NCBI RefSeq assembly: GCF_048269565.1
Contig: NZ_JBLXIK010000003.1
Coordinates: 62,001-126,000 of the forward strand
Direction of reading: 5' to 3'
Source: Maricaulis sp048269565
GTDB lineage: Bacteria; Pseudomonadota; Alphaproteobacteria; Caulobacterales; Maricaulaceae
DNA length: 64,000 bases
Part shown: in pieces, positions 27,055-35,094 of the stretch
How positions within the stretch are numbered: the stretch's first letter is position 1
How the letters are laid out: every line of letters starts with the position of its first letter
Program-made: the position numbers and the translations under genes
The notes under the pieces: model-generated
The model's input: the letters and a program-made list of their open reading frames with translations, nothing else
Told to the model about the DNA's origin: nothing
The model's database searches: none

Positions 27055-28767
27055 ATGGGCGAAACGTCGCATGCCAAAGTCCGGTCTGCCGCCACCGGGG
27101 ATACCCGGCTGGACGGGCGCGCGGAGCTGGCCCGCTGGTCCCGGAGAGCCGCACCCTATACCCGGCTATCCATGCTTGCCAACGGTTTGCAGACCCTTTG
27201 CGCCATTGGCTTCGCCGCGGCCTTTGCCGGCGCCGTCGCTGCCCTGGCCGATGGGCGTGACCCGACCCTTTCCCTGGCTCTGGCGGCGCTGTTTGTCGGT
27301 TTGCGTGCCGGCTTCGGCTATCTGGGCCAGGTCACGGCTGAGCGCGCCGGGGAACGACTGGTGCGCTCCGCACGGCAGGACATCATGCGCGTCATTGGCG
27401 AGGGCGGCCCGACCGTGCTCGACGGCGCCCCGACCGGGGAACGGATTGCCCAACTGGTCGACCGGACCGCCCTGCTGGCGGGACACACCGCGCAATGGCT
27501 GCCCGGACGCATGGCTGCCATCATCACGCCCGTGCTCGTGCTGATCGCGGTTTTCACCCAGAGCTGGCTGGCCGGCGTGTTGATCCTCGTCTCAACCCTC
27601 ATGCTGCCGGTCTTCATCTGGCTGACGGCTTCGGAGACCGCGGCCCTGGCCCGTGCCCAGCAAGCCTCCCTCGACGCGCTCGCCGGCGTGTTTGAAACCC
27701 GGACCCGCATCACGGGGACGATCCGGGCCTTCAATGCGGTCACGCGCGAGGCCGATACGATCCACGCGGCGACCGGGGAGCTGGCCCGCAAGACCATGGC
27801 GATCCTGCGCGTCGCCTTCCTGTCGACCGCCGTGCTGGAGTTCTTCAGCTCGGTCTCGATTGCCCTGGTGGCGGTTTATGTCGGCTTCAAACTGCTCGGC
27901 GTCTTCCCCTTCCCGACCGGCGAGATACTCACCCTGCGAGAAGGCCTGATGGCGCTCATCCTCGCGCCGGAATTCTTCGCACCCATCCGCCAGCTTTCCA
28001 GCCTCCACCATGCCCGCAGCGACGCCGCCGCCGCCGCTGAATCGCTGGCGGGTCTGACCAATGCCGGGCCATCAACCCCGCCCGTCCGCCTTCCCCCGCT
28101 TGACCATGCCCCGACGATCGACTGGCAGGCCGTCGCCCTCGGCCGGGGAGGCCACCGCGTCCTCGACCCGGTGACGGCGACCGCTCGAGCGGGTGAGATA
28201 ACCGTCCTCTGGGGTCCCTCGGGCAGCGGCAAGACCACGCTCCTCCTCTCCCTGCTGGGCCTCGCCGAGACCTTGACCGGGCAGATCCGTGTCGATGGCG
28301 CACCGCTGGAGACAGGCCACTCGCTGGCGGCCTCAGCCGCCTATATCGGCCAACGTCCCTGGGCGGTGGAAGGGAGCGTTCGGGACAATCTGCGTCTGGC
28401 CGGGACAGCCGCCGATGACGAGGCCATGTGCAATGCGCTCATCGCGGCCGGGTGCGACAGCTTTCTCGGTCCGAAGGACAGCATGCTCGATGTCGAAATC
28501 GGCGCCGGTGGTGCGGGGCTGTCCGGCGGCGAGCTGCAAAGACTGGCGATTGCCCGCGCCCTGGCCGGCGAGGCCCGTCTTCTCCTGCTGGATGAACCGA
28601 GCGCGCATCTCGATGAAGCCCGCGAGCAGGCCTTGCTCGCCACCCTGCGCCGCATCGCGCCCGATCGGACCATCCTTGTCGCCAGCCACAGCGCGGCCGT
28701 GCGGCAAATGGCCGACCGGATCATCGCGCTCGAGACCGATACCGCCAATGCGGAGGCCGCCTCATGA
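27055..28767 (+). CDS. cydD: thiol reductant ABC exporter subunit CydD
   Basis: CydD pairs with CydC to export glutathione and cysteine to the periplasm and is needed to assemble cytochrome bd. The 570-residue half-transporter has six predicted membrane helices (about residues 35-300) and a nucleotide-binding domain with Walker A GPSGSGKTT, signature LSGGELQR and Walker B LLLLDEPSAHLDEA. I use ATG 27055, which has GGAAAGAG upstream; an earlier in-frame ATG at 27040 has no ribosome site. It shares the short divergent region with cydA and overlaps cydC by four bases. Confidence 0.93.
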   Translation: MGETSHAKVRSAATGDTRLDGRAELARWSRRAAPYTRLSMLANGLQTLCAIGFAAAFAGAVAALADGRDPTLSLALAALFVGLRAGFGYLGQVTAERAGERLVRSARQDIMRVIGEGGPTVLDGAPTGERIAQLVDRTALLAGHTAQWLPGRMAAIITPVLVLIAVFTQSWLAGVLILVSTLMLPVFIWLTASETAALARAQQASLDALAGVFETRTRITGTIRAFNAVTREADTIHAATGELARKTMAILRVAFLSTAVLEFFSSVSIALVAVYVGFKLLGVFPFPTGEILTLREGLMALILAPEFFAPIRQLSSLHHARSDAAAAAESLAGLTNAGPSTPPVRLPPLDHAPTIDWQAVALGRGGHRVLDPVTATARAGEITVLWGPSGSGKTTLLLSLLGLAETLTGQIRVDGAPLETGHSLAASAAYIGQRPWAVEGSVRDNLRLAGTAADDEAMCNALIAAGCDSFLGPKDSMLDVEIGAGGAGLSGGELQRLAIARALAGEARLLLLDEPSAHLDEAREQALLATLRRIAPDRTILVASHSAAVRQMADRIIALETDTANAEAAS

Positions 28768-30467
28768 TCCGCCTTTGGACCCATCTCGGTCGCCCCCAGG
28801 CCGGGCGCATTCTTGTTGCCATTGCCCTGAGCGCGGCGGGCGGTATCCTCGCCGTTGTGCTGCTCGGTGTCTCTGGCTGGTTTCTGACCGCCAGCGCGAT
28901 TGCCGGCAGTGCCGGAGCCGGGCTGCTCTTCAATCATCTCTATCCCAGCGCGACGGTGCGCGGCACCGCGATGGGCCGCATCGTCGCCCGCTATGGCGAA
29001 CAGCTGGTCGGCCATGATGCGACCTTGCGAATCTCGTCAGACCTGCGGCGCGCCCTCTTCCTCGCCACCGCCCGGGCCACCGCCGGCCTGCGTCGTGGCA
29101 GCTCTGACGAATTATCGGTGGTGCTGGACGATGTCCGCCACGTCGAAGCCGGCCTGCTGCGCATCGCGCTGCCCGGTATCGCAGCCCTGGCCGGATCGCT
29201 GGCCGCGCTCGGCTTCGCCGCCTTTGCCGGCATCCTCGCCCTGCTCACGGTCGCACTGGGGCTGGGCGCTGCGCTGGCGCTCGGCACGGGGCCGGGACTG
29301 CGCCAGCAACGCCGCGCCGATGCGCAGCAGGCCGCGATCGCGGATCGACTGCGCCGGGATGCTGCGGAGCTGGTCGAGAACCGGATCGAGCTGGAAGCGC
29401 TGGGCCGGTTCACCGATCATGGCGCGCGATGGGGCGAACTGGCCGTTGAGGCCGAAACCGCCGGGCTGGCCGCGCGCCGCCGCGGGCATGTCATTGCCGC
29501 GACCACCAGTGCTCTGGGCGGGCTCACCGCCCTGATTGCCGTTCTGGCCGGCCTGGCGGACGGAGCGGGTATCGCCATCCTCGCCGGCATGGCGCTTGCC
29601 GTGCTGGCAGCGCATCAAGGCCTGGCGCTGTTCCTCGCCGGCCTGGCCAACCTGCCGGCGACCCGGATTGCCCTGTCACGCGTTCAGACGCGACTGGAAG
29701 CCTCTGCCGTCATCAAGGACGTTGATCCGGCCGCAGCGCAGCCGGTCACCGACATCCTGCCGCTTCGGCTTGACGGACTGACGGTCGGTTTCGAACCAGG
29801 CCACCCCATCACCGAGCCCGTCTCCCTGGAATTGCAGTCTGGCGCGGTCCTTGAAGTCACCGGCCCGTCCGGTACCGGCAAGACGACGCTCCTGGAAACC
29901 CTCGCCCGCTTGCGCGAGCCGATCAGCGGGATACTGCTTTTCGGTGGCATCAAAGCACAGGCCTGCCGGGCCGCCGCGATCCGCCAGTCGATCGGGATCG
30001 CGCCGCAAATCCCCGATGTCCTGCCAGGTGATCTGCGCGAGACCCTGCGCCTCGCCAAGCCAGACGCCAGCGATGCGGAATTGATGTCGGCCTGTCAGAT
30101 CGCCGGCTTTGATGTGCGGCTGGAGGCCGACGGGGCCGGGCTCGACCAAGCTGTCGAGGAAGGTGGGGCCAATTTTTCCGGCGGTGAATTGCGCCGCCTC
30201 AGCCTGGCCCGCGCCCTGTTGCGGCAACCGCGCCTTGTTCTGCTCGACGAACCCTTCGCCGGTCTCGATGCAGCAATGGCCGGCGGACTGGCGGGCCGAC
30301 TGGCCGAATGGGCTGGCAAGACTGGATCGGCGCTGGTGGTGGTCACCCATTCACCGGACCGGTCCCGATGGCCCGGCCTGTCCTATCAGCAGATCGAGTT
30401 GCAGCCGCTGGTGGGCCGGGAACGCACGGCCCCGGCCGGCATGCCGGAAACAGGAGGTCGCCCATGA
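28764..30467 (+). CDS. cydC: thiol reductant ABC exporter subunit CydC
   Basis: This is the second half of the CydDC heterodimer. The 567-residue protein has a membrane domain with six helices, including the N-terminal LSAAGGILAVVLLGVSGWFLTASAI, and a nucleotide-binding domain with Walker A GPSGTGKTT, signature NFSGGELRRLSLARALL and Walker B VLLDEPFAGLDAAM. The ATG overlaps the cydD stop (ATGA), and the cydC stop in turn overlaps the rrf2 ATG (ATGA), so all three are co-translated. Confidence 0.93.
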   Translation: MIRLWTHLGRPQAGRILVAIALSAAGGILAVVLLGVSGWFLTASAIAGSAGAGLLFNHLYPSATVRGTAMGRIVARYGEQLVGHDATLRISSDLRRALFLATARATAGLRRGSSDELSVVLDDVRHVEAGLLRIALPGIAALAGSLAALGFAAFAGILALLTVALGLGAALALGTGPGLRQQRRADAQQAAIADRLRRDAAELVENRIELEALGRFTDHGARWGELAVEAETAGLAARRRGHVIAATTSALGGLTALIAVLAGLADGAGIAILAGMALAVLAAHQGLALFLAGLANLPATRIALSRVQTRLEASAVIKDVDPAAAQPVTDILPLRLDGLTVGFEPGHPITEPVSLELQSGAVLEVTGPSGTGKTTLLETLARLREPISGILLFGGIKAQACRAAAIRQSIGIAPQIPDVLPGDLRETLRLAKPDASDAELMSACQIAGFDVRLEADGAGLDQAVEEGGANFSGGELRRLSLARALLRQPRLVLLDEPFAGLDAAMAGGLAGRLAEWAGKTGSALVVVTHSPDRSRWPGLSYQQIELQPLVGRERTAPAGMPETGGRP

Positions 30468-30946
30468 GATTGACCCATTTCACCAATTACGCGCTTCGAA
30501 TGCTGCAATACGCCGCGCTGCGCGACGGCGAGGTCAGCCGGGTCGCGGATATTGCCCAGATCCACCGGGCCTCGGTCCATCACATGATCAAGGTGGCCAA
30601 CATGCTGGGCCGGGCCGGATATCTGAAAACCCTGCGCGGGCGCAGTGGCGGCATCCGGCTGGCCAAGCCGGCGCACGAGATCACGGTGGGAGAGATTGTC
30701 CGGATCACGGAAGCGCCTCTGGAGCTGGCCGAATGCTTCAACGCCGAGAGCAATACCTGCCCCCTGATCGGCATCTGCAATTTGTCGCGCACCTGGCACC
30801 GCGCACTCGCTGCCTTTCTGGAAGTGTTGGATGGAGTGACGGTCGCCGACCTCGCCGCCAATCGCGGCGAGCTGATGGACCGCCTGATGCTGCCTCCGGA
30901 CCTCGATCCGGATGACGGGCCTGATGCCATACCGGATCCGGTGTAA
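30464..30946 (+). CDS. Rrf2 family [Fe-S] transcriptional regulator, NsrR/RirA-like
   Basis: This is a 160-residue winged-helix regulator with MRLTHFTNYALRMLQYAA at its N terminus. Its three cluster cysteines, Cys91, Cys99 and Cys105 (CFNAESNTCPLIGIC), have the spacing of NsrR and RirA, which bind a [4Fe-4S] cluster and sense nitric oxide or iron. Residue 8, an Asp cluster ligand in NsrR, is Asn here, as in RirA-type proteins. The ATG overlaps the cydC stop (ATGA), so it is the third gene of cydDC-rrf2. A role controlling the bd locus in response to NO, oxygen or iron is likely; this is inference from position and family. NsrR versus RirA cannot be settled by eye. Confidence 0.85.
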   Translation: MRLTHFTNYALRMLQYAALRDGEVSRVADIAQIHRASVHHMIKVANMLGRAGYLKTLRGRSGGIRLAKPAHEITVGEIVRITEAPLELAECFNAESNTCPLIGICNLSRTWHRALAAFLEVLDGVTVADLAANRGELMDRLMLPPDLDPDDGPDAIPDPV

Positions 30947-30980
30947 CGCTAGACTGACCGGCTTCCGAGCTCGTCCCAGG

Positions 30981-31030
30981 GCGTTGCCAGACCAACGCGA
31001 ACCGGGGTGTTGCCAGACCAACGCGAACCG
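30981..31030. repeat. 26-bp tandem repeat at the left end of the IS6-like element
   Basis: Two copies of gcgttgccagaccaacgcga (30981 on) and gtgttgccagaccaacgcga (31007 on), continuing identically for four more bases, lie 26 bases apart with one mismatch. The second copy begins one base inside the predicted left terminal repeat of the IS, so the first looks like a second, outer copy of the same IS end. Confidence 0.75.
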
Positions 31031-31058
31031 GTCTGCGAAATCGACCACCGACCTTAAC

Positions 31059-31774
31059 TCAGGCGGCAAGTTGGCGCCATTCGGCCAGAGCGGCGGATCG
31101 GTTTTGCTTGAATGTTTCTCTGCGGTTCAGGTGACGTTCGTGGCTGAAGTGGTTGTGGACGGATGATTGAGCGGAAACGAATTTCTGTAGGGTCTCGAAG
31201 CTGCGAAACTTGCCCATCGCGCGTTCCTTTCGCCGGAAGGGGAGGTGGGAGTTTTCGGCCCGGTTGTTGAGCCAGCGGCCCGTCTCCTGGTGGCCGGCAT
31301 TGCCGATCACGTTCATCGCGGCTCGGTAGGAGCGTAGCCGATCCGTCACCACGACTTGCGGATTGCCGTATCGCTTCATCGTTCGGCGCAAGAACCTCAA
31401 CGCTGCCTTGCGATCCCGGCGTCTGGTGACATAGACCTCAAGCACCTCGCCCTCGTGATCGACGGCGCGCCAGAGATAGTGAAGCTCACCGTTTATGTTG
31501 GCTATGCCGGCCTTCGGCTCACGAAAACCTCGTCGAGGTGCCAAGTCCAGTTCGAGAATTTTCGACTGGCAACCCGCCGCTTTCTGACCTGCGCTGCGAA
31601 CCTCGGTCCGAACCGGTTCCACCAGAAGCGCACCGTTTCGTGGGTGATATCTATCCCGCGCTCGTGGAGCAGGTCCTCGACGTTTCGCAGCGAGAGCGGA
31701 TAGCGGATGTACATCATCACCGCCAGGCGGATGATCTCCGGCGAAGTCTTGAAATATTTGAACGGATTACGCAT
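31059..31774 (-). pseudogene. IS6-family DDE transposase, frameshifted by a small insertion
   Basis: The N-terminal half (ATG 31772-31774) contains the helix-turn-helix region and the first catalytic Asp in WHLDEVFV, then reaches a stop. The C-terminal half continues in another frame with NINGELHYLWRAVDHEGEVLE, the second Asp in VVVTDRLRSY and the Glu in NRAENSHLPFRRKERAM, completing the DDE triad. Compared with the family consensus, in which about one residue separates HLDEVFV from INGE, about 20 extra bases (plus-strand 31500-31519) sit between them, and that explains both the frame shift and the premature stop. Programmed frameshifting is not usual for IS6 elements, so I treat it as broken. 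Confidence 0.8.
31500..31519. repeat. 20-bp insertion disrupting the transposase reading frame
   Basis: Removing these 20 bases (plus strand ggctatgccggccttcggct) restores a continuous IS6 transposase with the first Asp motif directly followed by the NINGELHYLW segment. It contains an imperfect palindrome, gccggccttcggc. The insertion is inferred from family alignment by eye. Confidence 0.55.
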
Positions 31775-31841
31775 CGGGTGAGACTAGGGAACCACGTTCC
31801 CGCACTCAAGGCGTTTTAATCTGACAACACCTGCCGCGTAC

Positions 31842-32252
31842 TTAGTGTGTCAAAACTCCAGTTAATTCACCCACTCGGCCAGCGCTCATCTCATCCGAAA
31901 AGGCGTATTGAATTTGAGTACATTGACTGTAAAACTCAAAATCATTGTAGTATTTAACGGCAAATTCTCCAATTACATTGTCTAGATGACATCGAAATAA
32001 AAATGATGTGAATTCATCCCTTTCTATTGTCTCTTGGTACTGCGCGGCAGCGGCACATTGGATTACCGTGGAATTTGTCACGTCAATTCTGATATTGGAA
32101 GAAGCATACCTTGGGGCAGACCCGCATCCACCTTGCCCGCAAAGCTCAAGTAGGTGTTGCGCCGCCACAATAGACCTCACCGAACCACATTCAGGTTGAG
32201 CACCGCAGCCTACCAGTCCCATCGACATCATCACAGTTATTAGCGTTCGCAT
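31842..32252 (-). CDS. putative lipoprotein downstream of Rhs tip 1, immunity candidate
   Basis: This 136-residue protein has a lipoprotein signal: MRTLITVMMSMGLVGCGAQ, with Cys16 as lipidation site. The mature part has six further cysteines (22, 38, 43, 66, 88, 111) and no family I recognise. It starts 10 bases after the stop of Rhs copy 1; AGGAG within that gap supports the ATG. The gene is AT-richer than the surrounding chromosome. Genes in this position after an Rhs C-terminal toxin tip usually encode the cognate immunity protein, and a periplasmic lipoprotein would fit a toxin acting in the periplasm. That role is inference from position; no homologue was identified. Confidence 0.6.
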   Translation of the reverse strand: MRTLITVMMSMGLVGCGAQPECGSVRSIVAAQHLLELCGQGGCGSAPRYASSNIRIDVTNSTVIQCAAAAQYQETIERDEFTSFLFRCHLDNVIGEFAVKYYNDFEFYSQCTQIQYAFSDEMSAGRVGELTGVLTH

Positions 32253-32261
32253 GGCATGCTC

Positions 32262-33774
32262 CTACCTTCTACTGGTTACTGTGAAGGAATATGTTCTGGT
32301 GAACTCAAGTGGCATCGGTGTCCCGTCCCTTCTAGGTATGAGACCCGGCTCACCCTGCGAACCGGGCTCGCCTAGGCGAGGATTCGGGATGTTAAAGGAG
32401 CCTGCGCTTATGATCAGTGCATCTTCGAACGCAGACGCCCCATCAGGTGCCCAGCTAAACTCCCGATCCGAGAACGTTATCCTACCCGTCACAATCCAAC
32501 TCCCGTCTGCCGCAGCCTGGAGCTGAGCATCAACGTATCCATCAAAACGACCAACGGTCGAACGTGACGTGCGCCCTAGCGCCAGAATTCCATCAACTCC
32601 GGTTTCTGCATTGAAGTCGGTGTTGTGTCTAACGCCAACCGGTCGACCACTTTGCTGGCTAGCAGCCAAGGCTGCTGCATATCTACCGTTTTGCATGCTT
32701 GTCGCGATCTGGTCGCCAATATCAATCGCATCATCCATGCCGTAAACTTCGGGGGCCGCCCAATAGGGATCGCCGGTACCAAGATTAAAGTGCCGCTGCA
32801 TACCCTGATTAGTTTGCGGCTGGTCCCCCCTGCCGAACCCACGGTCAGGGGTTCCCGCGTGCGTCGGGGCATCGAAATCTCCTTGGCATCTTTCTCCGCA
32901 ATCCCCCCTCATCCCACTTGGATCCGTCGCATTCAGCGGATTATTCCCGACATAGGCATACAGATTCATCTGATCCGCATAGCCAATCGGATCGGTCTCC
33001 AGAAACCGCCCGATCTGGGGCCAGTAATAGCGCGCCCGGTAATAATACAGCCCGCTCTCGGCGTCATAGCGGCGGCCGGTATAGCGGAAGGGATTGCCGG
33101 AGGTGTCGAGCTGGGCTTCGACGCCATAGGGGGTGTAGACATACTGGTCGGTGAGGGCGCCCGATTGCTGGTTGGACAGCGCGATCACTGAACCGAGCCG
33201 GTTGGCATGATAATAGCGGCGCATCAGTGCCGCGCCGGTGGCCGGGTCGGTGACGATCATCGTCTCGCGCTGATCGATGCCGGGGCCCGGCACATAGCGC
33301 ACCAGGACTTGACCGGCCGCATTGACCTCGCTGATCTCCATCCCGCCGGCATGCACATAGCCGGTCCAGCTGGCGCCGCTATTGAGGCTCTTGCCGATGC
33401 GCCGGCCAATGACGTCATATTGGTAGGTGGTGGTCTGGCCCGGCTCGGCAATGCCGGTCAGCCGGTTGCGGGTGTCGTGATTGAAAAAGCGCGTGCCGTC
33501 GCCGGAGAAATTGTCGCTGCCGTCATAGCTGAGCGACCAGCTCGATGCGCCCGCCGATCCGGTCAGCGAGACGGTATCGTATTGATTGACGGTATTGGTC
33601 GGCTCGTCAGTGCGCACCGAGGCCGCGCTGTCGAAATCCCAGCTCTCGCTGGCACCAGCCGCCGACCACAGCCAGCCAGGAGCATCGGCGGCCGATTGGA
33701 CATAGACAAGGCCGCGGATCAGGCCATCGCAGGGCCAGGCCCCGCTCTGAAAACCATGCCGGGATCCGGCCAGA
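32262..33774 (-). pseudogene. Rhs core fragment with C-terminal tip 1 (truncated, orphan module)
   Basis: The frame encodes the last part of an Rhs/YD-repeat protein. The core runs from about 33774 through RYYHANRLGSVIALSNQQ, YDAESGLYYYRARYYWPQIG and LETDPIGYADQMNLYAYVGN to the DPSGM boundary near 32910. A 215-residue variable tip (32262-32909) follows. All N-terminal Rhs sequence is missing: the open frame ends at a stop in the 68-bp inverted repeat starting at 33775, and a GTG at 33615-33617 is the first in-frame start. The tip contains RHFNLGTGD, GRFDGYVDAQLQAAADGSW, TGRITFSDREFSWAPD and a final RTYSFTVTS. These line up with the colicin M catalytic domain, but the key acidic position looks changed. 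See findings. Confidence 0.75.
32930..33642. repeat. Rhs core direct repeat, copy 1
   Basis: This segment is nearly identical to 35674-36511. It spans the conserved core and the first bases before the DPSGM tip boundary. Copy 1 has no internal insertions, so it serves as the reference for those in copy 2. It lies in the same orientation as copy 2, so recombination between them could swap tips or delete the 2.7 kb between them. Confidence 0.92.
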
Positions 33775-33842
33775 CTGGACTTGCCTCGTCAAGGGTTTCA
33801 ACCGCGCAGCGGCGCTACGCGCCCTTGACGAGACAAGTCCAG
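33775..33842. repeat. 68-bp palindromic element (21-bp inverted repeat) at the Rhs copy 1 break point
   Basis: Arms at 33775-33795 and 33822-33842 match at 20 of 21 positions (left arm starts ctggacttgcctcgtc) around a 26-base loop that also contains self-complementary gcgcagcggcgctacgcg. The Rhs reading frame ends inside the element, so the element or the event that placed it truncated the gene. It could be a small non-autonomous element. Confidence 0.75.
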
Positions 33843-33877
33843 CCTGGCGCCCTGCTTGGCAAGGATTTCAGGGAGGG

Positions 33878-34075
33878 ATGTGCCCGGCGCGGGCCGGGGC
33901 AGGATTGGAGATTCAAGCGATCTTATGGATGCTTGGCTTGCGGAAATGGGTGCCTGTCACCATTTATTTCGAGGCCGTCACCCGCTTTACCCCCGAAGAA
34001 AAGAAGATCGCCAAGGCCCTCATCGAGAGCCTGATCCTCAAGCACGACAGCGTGCGTTTCTCCCGGGCCTCATAA
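33878..34075 (+). CDS. small ORF, possibly the C-terminal remnant of a recombinase
   Basis: The 65-residue frame starts at an ATG preceded by gggaggg. Its second half (TRFTPEEKKIAKALIESLIL, then KHDSVRF) has the look of the charged helical C terminus of large serine recombinases, but I base this on memory of the family style only and there is no catalytic domain. It may equally be a chance reading frame. It sits just beyond the palindromic element that truncates Rhs copy 1, where a mobile-element remnant would be expected. Confidence 0.25.
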   Translation: MCPARAGAGLEIQAILWMLGLRKWVPVTIYFEAVTRFTPEEKKIAKALIESLILKHDSVRFSRAS

Positions 34076-34248
34076 CCGCCGCTTCCTCTCAGCGGCCGTC
34101 ACCCCGTCTTGCCGCGCCGGCGTCATCGCCAGCGTGTTGGCGAAGCCGTTCTCAGCTCTATTTGAAGATCGAGGCACAGCTGGATTGCGGGGCGGGGTTT
34201 CGGTCCGGACGGGGCGGATTGGGCGGTCCTGCAGACGGTAAATCGCCC

Positions 34249-34418
34249 TGCCGCACCGCTGCGGCAGAGGTGCGGCAAGAGTGCGGCAGTGCCACACGCT
34301 GCGGCACCGGTGCGGCACAAGTGCGGCGCCCATGCCGCACGCTGCGGCACGTGTGTTTATCCAATAAGTTCTGGATGTTACAGCGGCCCCGCATTTTTCG
34401 TGCGGCAATTGTGCGGCA
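34249..34418. repeat. array of TGCGGCA motifs phased at 11 bp
   Basis: TGCGGCA starts at 34260, 34271, 34282, 34300, 34311, 34343, 34401 and 34412. Its complement TGCCGCA starts at 34249 and 34333, and TGCGGCG at 34322. Most steps are 11 bases (one is 10, one 18), close to one helical turn, so the motifs fall on one face of the DNA. The period is not a multiple of three, so this is not a coding repeat. The function is unknown. Confidence 0.8.
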
Positions 34419-34722
34419 AGCATTGCGCCAAGTGGAGGGGCCACTAGTTCGAGATATTTATCGTATATTCAGATACTTACCGCCGACTTCGGCGGCGCGC
34501 ATTTTAGTGCATCTTGTGTGACAGTCAGAACCGCTCGTGCGCTTCGCCAAATCGGGGGCGTTCCGGTCACGCCGCTGCCGTGGGACCCGGGTTGTCCCTC
34601 CAGCGACCTTCCCCATTATCCTTGTCTCAACGGCGGGGTGCATTCCAGGCGATCAATTGTGTCCGTCCCAAATGTTTTACGGTACGACGAAAATGTCGTG
34701 TGTCCCTGGTTATTACCCCGAT

Positions 34723-35094
34723 CTACATTTCTTCCGACGGCCCTTCGCGGCGAGACCACCCCACAGCACAATCGGGGTAAATAATAGCCCACACCGCTAT
34801 CCCATCTTCACGTCGAAGATGGATTCTGATTTCCCCTGTAGCCGGGCGCTCCAACGACTCGACACTCAGCTGGTCGATGCTCTCAGTATCTCCCCTGACC
34901 GCGTCGCCGAGCGGTTTAGCGATCAGCGCCTCTTTTGCACGGAGCACAGCCGCGTCGTCGCTCATGCTCACGCATCGCGTTTGCTCTTCAGCCGGCCCCA
35001 AGAACCAATCAGATTTCAGAAAATAATCGACACCAAAGACTGCCGTGCCGATCAGCAGAACGAGCAACCCGATCGTCGCAACCGCTTTTCTCAT
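34723..35094 (-). CDS. membrane-anchored protein downstream of Rhs tip 2, Cmi-like immunity candidate
   Basis: This 123-residue protein has one N-terminal membrane segment (about residues 5-22) and a periplasmic domain with exactly two cysteines, Cys41 (CVSMSDDAA) and Cys109 (YPDCAVGWS). The colicin M immunity protein Cmi has the same plan: about 117 residues, one N-terminal anchor, and a disulfide between Cys31 and Cys107, with CYQVSDE after the first Cys. The resemblance is from memory and by eye. Its ATG overlaps the stop of the Rhs tip 2 frame (ATGA), the tight coupling expected for toxin and immunity. Confidence 0.65.
   Translation of the reverse strand: MRKAVATIGLLVLLIGTAVFGVDYFLKSDWFLGPAEEQTRCVSMSDDAAVLRAKEALIAKPLGDAVRGDTESIDQLSVESLERPATGEIRIHLRREDGIAVWAIIYPDCAVGWSRREGPSEEM

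Larger units (their letters stand above)
31006..31831 (-). mobile_element. IS6 family-like insertion sequence, defective
   Basis: The element is about 826 bp, the usual size for IS6/IS26 elements, and is bounded by imperfect inverted repeats. The left end begins ggtgttgccagaccaa (31006-31021); the right end, read inward, begins ggtgttgtcagattaa (ending 31831). They match at 13 of 16 positions and every difference is a C/T change. The single transposase lies inside on the minus strand. No 8-bp target duplication is visible in the flanks (cgaaccgg at left, tgccgcgt at right). The transposase is frameshifted, so the element could move only with help from another copy. Confidence 0.7.
33843..34722. 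other. 880-bp region between the two Rhs modules, mostly non-coding
   Basis: No convincing gene fills this stretch. It holds one small possible coding remnant (33878-34075), a phased array of TGCGGCA motifs (34249-34418), a short hairpin at 34480-34495 (ccgccgacttcggcgg) and an AT-rich patch around 34445-34480. The rest shows no coding signature that I can defend on either strand. Confidence 0.6.

Noticed and set aside
24828..27260. An 810-codon plus-strand frame across cydB and cydA
   Set aside because: It is the complement of cydA and cydB, which are certain, and shows low-complexity charged composition.
34249..34418. TGCGGCA array as a CRISPR
   Set aside because: Repeat unit is 7 bases and spacing about 11; CRISPR repeats are 23-50 bases with similar-sized spacers, and no cas gene is present.
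34480..34495. Hairpin ccgccgacttcggcgg as a terminator of the Cmi-like gene
   Set aside because: No T-tract follows on the minus strand, so it is not a convincing Rho-independent terminator.
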